From: Amycolatopsis thermalba
GTDB taxonomy: Bacteria > Actinomycetota > Actinomycetes > Mycobacteriales > Pseudonocardiaceae
Direction of reading: 5' to 3'
NCBI RefSeq assembly: GCF_003385215.1
Contig: NZ_PQHW01000060.1
Span: 1 to 42,554, forward strand
Length of the DNA: 42,554 nucleotides
The notes beneath the pieces were generated by a model that had not been told where the DNA came from, did not search any database, and worked only from the letters and a program-made list of their open reading frames with translations. Positions within the stretch are counted from its first letter, which is position 1. Each line of letters begins with the position of its first letter. Position numbers and translations under genes: made by a program. This document shows positions 6,970 through 13,608 of this stretch, piece after piece.

Positions 6970-7719
6970 CTAGCCTAGCGACGAGTGGAGGGACGGCGGT
7001 TCGTCCCGGTCAGTGCCTGGAGGACGTCCTCGAGACGCTGCAGATTCGTCCTCGCGCTCATACAGGACGAACGCGCCGAGTTGCCCGTCGTGCCAGTCGA
7101 GGTCTTCCGGCACGAGCCTGACCTCGGTGGCCGTGCGGTCAGAGGCGACGAGCAGCTTCTCGATCTGCTCGGCCATTACGCTTTCGCCTCCCACTCGGGA
7201 CGTCAGTGCCGGCATTCCGAGATATGCCCTTGAGCGAATTGTCTTGTTCTCGAGGAGTGCGCTTTGGCGTCCGAGTTTCAGAGCTACGCCATGCGCAGCG
7301 GTTTCCTTCTCGGTGCTCTGCGCGTATTGCGCGGTTTGCAGGAGATCGGGCACGCGAAGGGGTGACCACTCCGCTACGGTCGTGGCTTGCGATTCGAGGT
7401 TCAAGATTTCCGAGACGTCATCGGAGATGCCGAAGAGTCCCACAGTGCCGCCGCGTGAGCTGGTCCACCGAGCAAGCTTCAGGAGGTCGTCGCGGGCCCG
7501 TCCTGTGATCTTGAGAACGTCGGCAAGGGCCCTCACCTGGTCCTCCGACGGCATGCGAGAGCCGTCCAACCAGCGGCCGAGCGTGGTGTGCACTACGCCC
7601 AGTCGCTGGGCGACTGAGCGCAGGCTGTCCTGTGGCTGCCGGGCCGACCAGTGAGAGCGCAGCAGTCTGGCCAGTGGATGCTCGCTGCTCACTCGTGCCT
7701 CTCGGTCATCGCCCGCCAT
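6970..7719 (-). CDS. XRE-type regulator with shortened DUF5753-like domain
   Basis: The N-terminal helix-turn-helix is clear (SLRSVAQRLGVVHTTLGRWLDG, about residues 32-53). A DUF5753-like region follows (VPDLLQTAQYAQ..., then VRLVPEDLDWHDGQLGAFVLYE). These proteins are common in actinomycetes, often next to a DUF397 gene, but none is found here. The last 30 residues (EREDESAASRGRPPGTDRD...) are unlike the normal end of the domain and the protein is about 30 residues short, suggesting a 3' frameshift. The start at ATG 7719 is preferred over the upstream ATT/ATG choices. An imperfect palindrome lies about 90 bases upstream. Confidence 0.75.
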   Translation of the reverse strand: MAGDDREARVSSEHPLARLLRSHWSARQPQDSLRSVAQRLGVVHTTLGRWLDGSRMPSEDQVRALADVLKITGRARDDLLKLARWTSSRGGTVGLFGISDDVSEILNLESQATTVAEWSPLRVPDLLQTAQYAQSTEKETAAHGVALKLGRQSALLENKTIRSRAYLGMPALTSRVGGESVMAEQIEKLLVASDRTATEVRLVPEDLDWHDGQLGAFVLYEREDESAASRGRPPGTDRDEPPSLHSSLG

Positions 7720-7808
7720 GAAGTGAAGAGTACCGATCACACTCTCTTTGTGCGAACAACCCGCTTGGGCTATTGCCAGCTCGTATTGCGCTAATGCACG
7801 GTTCGCGT

Positions 7809-7826
7809 GGTGTTAGAACTAGCACC
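7809..7826. promoter_or_regulatory. Operator-like palindrome between XRE gene and small ORF
   Basis: GGTGTTAG-AA-CTAGCACC is an inverted repeat with seven of eight arm positions matching. It lies in the divergent region upstream of the XRE regulator and 33 bases before the small rightward ORF, where an autoregulatory site would be expected. Binding is inferred from position. Confidence 0.35.
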
Positions 7827-7858
7827 GATTGGCACCAACAATTGAAAGAAGGTCGATC

Positions 7859-8011
7859 ATGTGGCCCCGTGTGTTTTTTCGAGGTTTGTTTCCCACTTTC
7901 AACTCGCGATCGCGGCGAATCGAAGTAGGTCGTCATGCGAAGCCGCACCGGATCAAGACGAAGCTCAATGCGGAGAACGGTTGGGGGCGGGTTAGGGGGA
8001 GCTGGCGATGA
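7859..8011 (+). CDS. Possible 50-residue basic protein
   Basis: A short ORF starts at ATG 7859 with a reasonable ribosome binding site (AGAAGG, seven bases upstream). It would encode a basic 50-residue protein beginning MWPRVFFRGLFPTF. It is divergent from the XRE regulator and follows the palindrome at 7809-7826, which supports expression. Codon third positions are not strongly G/C biased, which argues against it. No family is recognised. Otherwise positions 7720-8040 hold only the operator-like repeat. Confidence 0.3.
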   Translation: MWPRVFFRGLFPTFNSRSRRIEVGRHAKPHRIKTKLNAENGWGRVRGSWR

Positions 8012-8040
8012 GCCAGCGCGAGCGCCATTGTCTTTGCCGT

Positions 8041-8643
8041 TCAGGGGCGCGGTGTCGTGGGGAATCCCGTCCACCGGAGGTCGGGGGGTAGGTGGCTCAT
8101 CTCGTTGAACATGACGACGCTCGGCGGTAGCTTGGGCCGGTTCTCGATGACCGTCAGCGCCGCGTTGGCGCTGCTGAGTCCCAGCCACCGCACCGCTGGG
8201 GCGGCCAAGGCGTGGCGGACGAGCCACGCGATCGGGTAGGCGTGCGTGATCAGCACTTCGTGAACGTCGTCGTCCTGGTCGGGGGCGGTGGCGAACCTCG
8301 CGGTGAGGCTTTGGGCGATCTTGTGGCCCGCCGCGGCCTCGTCGGCGTCGTAGCCGTCGAAGAACGGCACCCAGGACGGTGGGGTTTCCTCCGGCGCCGG
8401 CACGTAGGGCACGTGGTCGATCAGTTCGGCCGCCTCACCGACAGGGGCACTGCCGCTGAGGAAGATGTTCAGTTCCCGTGCGCTGTCGGCAGCGCGGGGC
8501 AGCGGGGAATGCCACACGGCGTCAATGGGTCGGTGCGCCAGGCGCCGGCCGAGCAGGCGGGCTTGCCGTCGCCCGGTGTCGGTGAGATTCCCGAAGGCGT
8601 CGGCGTCACCGTGGCGGGCGATGTAGAGGTATCTGGTTGCCAT
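8041..8643 (-). CDS. Histidine phosphatase family protein
   Basis: The start is ATG 8643 (GGAAAGGACACGCTC upstream), giving 200 residues. The catalytic RHG motif is at 10-12 (YIARHGDAD). The supporting arginine (SPLPRAADSA) and second histidine (VLITHAYPIAW) are in the expected order for the phosphoglycerate mutase/SixA-like superfamily, which works through a phosphohistidine. The longer upstream frame is out-of-frame read-through of the next gene. It lies 31 bases downstream of the PEP-synthase-like gene on the same strand. The pairing of a phosphohistidine-carrying protein with a histidine phosphatase may be functional, but the true substrate is unknown. Confidence 0.85.
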   Translation of the reverse strand: MATRYLYIARHGDADAFGNLTDTGRRQARLLGRRLAHRPIDAVWHSPLPRAADSARELNIFLSGSAPVGEAAELIDHVPYVPAPEETPPSWVPFFDGYDADEAAAGHKIAQSLTARFATAPDQDDDVHEVLITHAYPIAWLVRHALAAPAVRWLGLSSANAALTVIENRPKLPPSVVMFNEMSHLPPDLRWTGFPTTPRP

Positions 8644-8674
8644 GAGCGCGTGTCCTTTCCGCGGGTGGGCCGGG

Positions 8675-9828
8675 TCAGCGGACGGTGATGGTTCCGGCTG
8701 TCCCGTCGAGCGCGATCCGGTCACCGTTGCCGATGCGGGTGGTGGCATCCGCGACACCGAGGACGGCGGGGATGCCGTACTCCCGGGCGACGATCGCGGC
8801 GTGCGACAGCGCGCCGCCGGTCTCGGTGACGACACCGGCGGCGATGGTGAACAGCGGCGTCCAAGCGGGATCGGTGTTGGGGCAGACGACGATTTCACCG
8901 GGGCGCACGCGCGGGAAGTCCGAGGGACCGCGCACGATCCGCGCCGCCGCGGTGACCGCTCCGTGGGAGCCGGGCGTTCCGCTCAGTGATCCGGTCGCGC
9001 CGGGCACGCGGCTCGGGGGCAAGGGCGCGGTGATGGGGCGTGCCTGCAGAATCCACACCGCACCTTCGGCGACCGCCCATTCGATGTCTTGCGGGGTTCC
9101 GAGAATCCCCGCTACGCGCGCGCCCAGATCCGTCAGCGTCGCTGCCGTGGCGTCATCCAGTGCTCGCGCGGTCTGCATGTCCGGTGCGACCGTGCTGGTG
9201 ACGACGCCGCTGTGCTCGTGGTCGAGGTCCGTTCGAGTCCGTTTGCTTCCGACCCAGCAGCCGATGGTTCCGTCGGGCGCGACCTCGTAGGTGTCGGGGG
9301 TGACGGTGCCGCCCACGACGGCCAGGCCCAGACCCCACGATGCGTCGATCCGAGTCGGTGCTCCCGGCTGTTGGGGTGTGAAAAGACGCCGGACACCTCC
9401 GCCTCGATCACGCGCTGCACGAGCACCGCCATGCCGGGAACGAGGTGCGAGGTGCGGCCGGATGTCCGGCTCCAATACTCGCCCACCCGCGTGGCGCGGA
9501 CCGACTCCCAGCAGGCCGCTATCGCCTCACACACGTCGTCGACACCCCGAGCGCCGATGACGCTCTCGTACTGGCCCGCCGCCGAAGCACCGGCGGTGTC
9601 CTCGTCCGTCGCGGAAGAACGCACCGCCACCACCGGGTCGCCCAGCCGCGCAAGCTCCTGGGCGATCGCGTCGCGTAGCGAGCGCCCGACCGCGGAACCG
9701 GACTGCTGCCGACCGCAGGGCACCACGAACCCATCCGGCACCGGCAACCCCTCGCGCAGCAGCACACCGAGCGTTGCGGCCTTGCCTCCCGAGTTCGCGC
9801 GGGTCGCGTCAGTGAGCGGCGTCAGCAT
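8675..9828 (-). pseudogene. PEP-synthase-like protein (PPDK N + phospho-His domain), frameshifted
   Basis: Two adjacent frames together encode about 385 residues. The first, from ATG 9828, has the PPDK/PEP-synthase ATP-grasp region (NSGGKAATLG, VAVRSSATDEDTAG, VLVQRVIEAEVSGVF). The second continues FTPQQPGAP, DASWGLGLAVVGG, WILQARPIT and the swivelling phosphohistidine domain ETGGALSHAAIVAREYGIP, ending at 8675. The break is at a TTTT run near 9378, where one base appears missing. The central substrate domain found in PEP synthase and rifampin phosphotransferase is absent, so this is a two-domain form of unknown substrate. It could be a recent mutation or a sequencing error, since every motif on both sides is intact. 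Confidence 0.75.
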
Positions 9829-9836
9829 CAACACAC

Positions 9837-9871
9837 CTATCAACGAAACGTTGACAACATTACGTTGATAG
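9837..9871. promoter_or_regulatory. CGTTGA operator cluster between divergent genes
   Basis: CTATCAACG (9837-9845) and CGTTGATAG (9863-9871) form a perfect 9-base inverted repeat. Inside it, TCAACG-AAA-CGTTGA (9840-9854) is a second perfect palindrome. Three CGTTGA half-sites therefore lie in 35 bases, exactly between the PEP-synthase-like start (9828) and the regulator start (9879). This is the pattern of an autoregulated divergent operator. The probable binder is one of the two proteins encoded at 9879-10927. Confidence 0.6.
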
Positions 9872-9878
9872 TAGCAGG

Positions 9879-10283
9879 ATGGTTGTCGTGGAACGCAAGC
9901 GCGATCTCGAACGACGCGTCAGCGCCGAGCATGCGCAGGCTCAGCGTGAGCGCGACGCCCAAGACGTCCTGCTCGAACTGGGCGCGGACGAACTCGAACC
10001 GCGCCCGTGGCGACCCGCGCCGGCCCCGCCGACGGCGGTCGATCTGACGCAGTACGCGCTCTGGCGCTCAGCCGACCTGACCCCCGATGAGCTCCTGGCC
10101 GCGCTGGCACTGCTCCCCGCGGCTCGGGCCGAGGTCGAGGGTGTGGAGATCGGTCTGCTCTTCACCGCGCGGAACCAGGGGCTGACGTGGGCGCAGATCG
10201 CGGAGGCCATGGGTTTCCGCTCCCCGCAGGCGTGCCAGCAATACGTGAACCGGCTCAGCGCCAGGCAGGACAAATCGCCATGA
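9879..10283 (+). CDS. Small putative DNA-binding protein
   Basis: The 134-residue protein starts at ATG 9879. It has a charged N-terminal helix (about residues 5-35), a middle alpha-helical part, and a C-terminal helix-turn-helix pattern (LTWAQIAEAMGFRSPQACQQYVNRL, about 104-128). No enzyme motif is present. It is divergent from the PEP-synthase-like gene across the CGTTGA operator and overlaps the next gene by four bases (ATGA), so the two are co-translated. It is probably the repressor of the cassette, but I do not recognise a named family. Confidence 0.65.
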   Translation: MVVVERKRDLERRVSAEHAQAQRERDAQDVLLELGADELEPRPWRPAPAPPTAVDLTQYALWRSADLTPDELLAALALLPAARAEVEGVEIGLLFTARNQGLTWAQIAEAMGFRSPQACQQYVNRLSARQDKSP

Positions 10284-10927
10284 CCGATCAGTCGTTGCTG
10301 GAACTGCCCGTCCTGCATGCGGTACGCCTCCTGGGGTTCGCGAACAGCCGGGCAGTAGCCGAGCGTGCCGGAACGAACCATGACGAGGCACTGCGGGTGC
10401 TGCGCGAGTCTGAGCGCGCGGGCTGGGTGCAGCATGTCGTGTTCGCCGACATCGACGGGTGGTCGCTCACCGACTCGGGCAAGGCCCGGAACGAGCAATT
10501 ACTCGCGGTCGAACGCGCGAACGCCGACCCGGAAGACGTGATAGCGGCTGTCTACCGCGAGTTCCTGCCGTTCAACGCGCGCCTGCTGCGGGCCGTAACG
10601 GACTGGCAGATCAAACCGGCCGGGACGGACCGGTTCGCTCCCAACGACCACAGTGACAGGGCCTGGGATGAGCGTGTCCTCGATGAACTGGAGGCGCTCG
10701 GTGCGGAACTCGCACCCCTGACCAAGCGCCTTTCCGATGTTCTGGCGAGATTCGACGGTTACCCCGATCGTTACCGATCGGCGCTGTGCAAGGCCAGAAG
10801 CGGGCAGCACAACTGGATCGGCAAGACCGATGTGGACTCCTGCCACCGGGTCTGGTTCCAACTCCACGAAGACCTCGTCGCCACCCTCGGCATCGACCGG
10901 CTGACCGAAAACCAGGCTCCGAAGTAG
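10280..10927 (+). CDS. Winged-helix-like putative regulator
   Basis: Starting at ATG 10280 and coupled to the upstream gene by an ATGA overlap, this 215-residue protein begins with a winged-helix-like region (residues about 5-75: LLELPVLHAVRLLGFANSRAV, HDEALRVLRESERAGWV, WSLTDSGKARNEQLL). The remainder is alpha-helical, with a Trp/Arg-rich part near 115-200 (CKARSGQHNWIGKTDVDSCHRVWF). It looks like an effector-binding or partner domain attached to a MarR/PadR-like wing. Together with the 134-residue protein it probably controls the PEP-synthase-like/phosphatase pair. The longer frame starting at 10187 is read-through of the preceding gene. Confidence 0.65.
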   Translation: MTDQSLLELPVLHAVRLLGFANSRAVAERAGTNHDEALRVLRESERAGWVQHVVFADIDGWSLTDSGKARNEQLLAVERANADPEDVIAAVYREFLPFNARLLRAVTDWQIKPAGTDRFAPNDHSDRAWDERVLDELEALGAELAPLTKRLSDVLARFDGYPDRYRSALCKARSGQHNWIGKTDVDSCHRVWFQLHEDLVATLGIDRLTENQAPK

Positions 10928-10962
10928 ACGAAGACCAGCCGGCGTCCGGACCAGGGCCCGGA

Positions 10963-11925
10963 TCAACCGCCCCCAACCGCGGGGAGCTCGTCGGCGCAGC
11001 CGGGAAATCCGTGAGCCGTCGGGTCCTCGGTGACCGCCGGGCGGCATCGCGCGTACATCTGCCGGCAGAGTGTGATGAACTCCTGCGCCCTGCGGGTCGT
11101 GCGGGCGCCCCGCATCCACGCCACCACGATGTCCAGCGGCTGGACGTCGTCGCTCAGTTCCAAGGGGACCGCGCGTGCTCCGGCGTACGTGGTCTCCGCT
11201 GGGGGGCGCTGGTTGAGCAGCGCGAAGCCCTGACCGTGCGCCACCAGGGCCCGCACGGTTTCGTAACCGGCGCTGCGGTGCCGGATGCGCGGTTCCACCC
11301 CCGCCTCGCGCAGGATCGACTGGAGGTACTCCCGGCTGTTGGGCAGGTCGAGCAGCACCATGGGCTCTCCGGCGAGCTGCGCCAGCGACACCGTGCCGCT
11401 CCCGGCCAGTGGGTGGTCGGGGCCCACGAGGGCGTACGGCGGCGCGGTGTCCACCACGACGTGATCGATGTCGTCGTCGAGGTCGTAGCCGTACAGCAGC
11501 GCGACCTCGTACTCCCCGCCCCGCAGCGCGGCCTTGATCGCGGAGTGCTCGCCTTCCCGCACGGACACCACCACCCGCGGGTGCCGGTGTTCGAACTCGG
11601 CCAGCAGGCCCGGCAGGCGGAACGGCGCGAGCGTGGCGAAGCAGCCGACCGTCAGCGTGCCCACCAGCTCCGTACCCGCCTGTCGCGCCGCCTCGACGAG
11701 TTCGGCGCCGTGGGCCAGGAAGTCGAGGACCCGCCGGTGGAACGCCTGCCCCGCGGTGGTCAGGCTCAGCCCACGAGCGTGGTGGCGCAGCAGCAGCTGC
11801 ACCCCCAGCTCCCGTTCGAGCTGGGCGACCGCGGTGGAGACCGCCGACTGCGACACCATCAGCTCGCGTGAGGCGGCGGTCATGCTCAGGTGCCGGGCCG
11901 CCGCCTCGAAGTACCGCAGCTGCAC
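10963..11925 (-). CDS. LysR family transcriptional regulator
   Basis: The N-terminal LysR helix-turn-helix is complete (QLRYFEAAARHLSMTAASREL, then QSAVSTAVAQLERELG), followed by the two-lobed effector domain (GTLTVGCFATLAPFRLPGLL onward). The start is uncertain. GTG 11925 begins at the usual LysR N-terminus. The only longer standard start, GTG 12012, would overlap the amidohydrolase gene by 71 bases and add an Arg-rich stretch. It is the last gene of the leftward amine oxidase-amidohydrolase set and may control it, although TetR is the divergent regulator there. Confidence 0.88.
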   Translation of the reverse strand: MQLRYFEAAARHLSMTAASRELMVSQSAVSTAVAQLERELGVQLLLRHHARGLSLTTAGQAFHRRVLDFLAHGAELVEAARQAGTELVGTLTVGCFATLAPFRLPGLLAEFEHRHPRVVVSVREGEHSAIKAALRGGEYEVALLYGYDLDDDIDHVVVDTAPPYALVGPDHPLAGSGTVSLAQLAGEPMVLLDLPNSREYLQSILREAGVEPRIRHRSAGYETVRALVAHGQGFALLNQRPPAETTYAGARAVPLELSDDVQPLDIVVAWMRGARTTRRAQEFITLCRQMYARCRPAVTEDPTAHGFPGCADELPAVGGG

Positions 11926-11941
11926 GAGGGTGAAGGACGGC

Positions 11942-13597
11942 TCAGATATCGCGATGCACCTCCTCGCCCCCCACGAGCGTGAGCACCGTCTTCGCGGCGC
12001 TGACCTGCTCACCGGACAGGATCGGCCGGTCCAGCAGGGCGAGGTCGGCGAGCATGCCCGGCGCGATCACTCCCGTCTCGCCGTCCGCGTGGTTGGCGTA
12101 GGCCGAGCCCGCCGTGTAGGCCGCCAGCGCCACCCGCAGGTCGATGGCCTGCACCGGTTCCAGCGGTTCGGACAGCACACCCTCGCCGACCGCGTGCGGG
12201 TCCTCCGGCGGGCCGAGCCGGGTGGCGGCCGTGTAGATCGCCCACAGCGGGTTCGGGTCGGTGACCGGCCAGTCGCTGCCCATCGCCAGCCGCGCCCCGG
12301 CCCGGTGCAGCGCTCCGAACGGGAAGTGGTGCGGCTCCCGGTGCGGGCCGAGCAGTGGCAGCTTGCGCTCGACGATCTCCCGGTCCCGCCGCGCCCACAG
12401 CGCCTGGATGTTGGCGATGACCCCGAGCTCGGCGAACCGCGGCACGTCGTCGGGGGAGACCACGTCCACGTGCGCGATCTGGTGCCGGTTGTCGTGCCCG
12501 GGGCCGGCGGCGCGGGCGGCTTCCAGCGCGTCGAGGCATTCCCGGACGGCCCGGTCGCCGACCGCGTGCATGTGGATCTGGAACCGGCGCCGGTCCAGCT
12601 CCACGCAGATCCGCTTCAGCTGCTCCGGATCGATGAACGACAGCCCCGACTCCGTGCCGTGGTGGAAGTTGCCGGCGTACGGTTCGAGCATCGCGCCCGT
12701 GCAGTTCTCGCACACACCGTCCTGCATGATCTTCACCGTCGTGGCGCGGAACCGGCCGACGGTGCCTGCCGCCCGCCGTTCTTCCAGCGAATCCAGCTGG
12801 CCGAGACCGTCCTCCGCCGACCACCACAGCGCGCCGGCGACCCGTGCGGTCAGCCGGCCCTCGCCCGCGAGCTTCAGGTAGGTCGGCAGCGGGTCCGGCA
12901 GCCCCCACAGCGAACCGACGCACGCGTCCTGCCACCCGGTGACACCCATCGAGTGCAGGTGCCGCTGAGCGGCCAGCAGCGCGGCTTCGGCGAACTCCGC
13001 GGTGATCGGCGGCAGCAGCGAGGTGATGAGATCGCCCGCGCGTTCGACGAGCACCCCGGTGGGGCGCCCGTCCGGATCCCGGTTGATCCGGCCGTTGGGC
13101 GGGTCCGGAGTCTGCTCGCCGATCCCGGCGCGTTCGAGGGCCCGGCTGTTGGCCCACACGCCGTGCCCGTCGTGGCTGACGAAGACGGCGGGCCGGTCCG
13201 GCAGGATCTCGTCGAGGAAGTCGCGGTGCGGCAGCCCGCCCGGGAAGGTGTCGCCGAACCAGCCGTTGCCGCTGATCCACTCGAGCCCGGGATGGTCCTC
13301 GGCGTAGGCCCGGATCGCCGCCCGGTACCGCTCGGGTGAGTGCGGCAGCCGGGACAGGTCGCACGTCAGCAACTGGACGCCGGCGGCCAGCGGGTGGACG
13401 TGGGCGTCGGTGAACCCGGGCAGCAGCGTCGCGCCGCGGGCGTCGACGACCTCGGTGCGCGGACCGGCCAGCTCGTCCAGGGGTGCCCGGCCGACCGCCT
13501 GGATGCGCCCGCCGCTGATCGCCACCGAGGTGGCGCCCGGGGCGGCCGAGAACACCTCGGCGTTGACGATGACCAGGTCGGGGTGGCTGGTGCTCAC
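11942..13597 (-). CDS. YtcJ-like metal-dependent amidohydrolase
   Basis: The 551-residue protein belongs to the Amidohydro_3/YtcJ branch of the amidohydrolase superfamily. Metal and catalytic motifs are in order: HVH at 66-68 (GFTDAHVHP), KIMQDGVCENCTGAML, HMHAVGDRAV, HQIAHVDVV and GSDWPV. Members hydrolyse amides or imines; the substrate here is unknown. The start at GTG 13597 has a GGGAG ribosome binding site. An alternative GTG at 13612 overlaps the amine oxidase stop as GTGA, so translation is coupled either way. Position after the amine oxidase suggests it processes the aldehyde/amide products or supplies the amine. Confidence 0.85.
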   Translation of the reverse strand: MSTSHPDLVIVNAEVFSAAPGATSVAISGGRIQAVGRAPLDELAGPRTEVVDARGATLLPGFTDAHVHPLAAGVQLLTCDLSRLPHSPERYRAAIRAYAEDHPGLEWISGNGWFGDTFPGGLPHRDFLDEILPDRPAVFVSHDGHGVWANSRALERAGIGEQTPDPPNGRINRDPDGRPTGVLVERAGDLITSLLPPITAEFAEAALLAAQRHLHSMGVTGWQDACVGSLWGLPDPLPTYLKLAGEGRLTARVAGALWWSAEDGLGQLDSLEERRAAGTVGRFRATTVKIMQDGVCENCTGAMLEPYAGNFHHGTESGLSFIDPEQLKRICVELDRRRFQIHMHAVGDRAVRECLDALEAARAAGPGHDNRHQIAHVDVVSPDDVPRFAELGVIANIQALWARRDREIVERKLPLLGPHREPHHFPFGALHRAGARLAMGSDWPVTDPNPLWAIYTAATRLGPPEDPHAVGEGVLSEPLEPVQAIDLRVALAAYTAGSAYANHADGETGVIAPGMLADLALLDRPILSGEQVSAAKTVLTLVGGEEVHRDI

Positions 13598-13608
13598 GGT
13601 GGCTCCCG

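Noticed and set aside
8644..8898. N-terminal extension of the histidine phosphatase
   Set aside because: The 85 added residues are Ser/Pro/Arg-rich read-through opposite the well-defined PEP-synthase-like frame; ATG 8643 has its own ribosome binding site.
8675..9828. Rifampin phosphotransferase
   Set aside because: The central rifampin-binding domain is missing; the protein is less than half the usual length.
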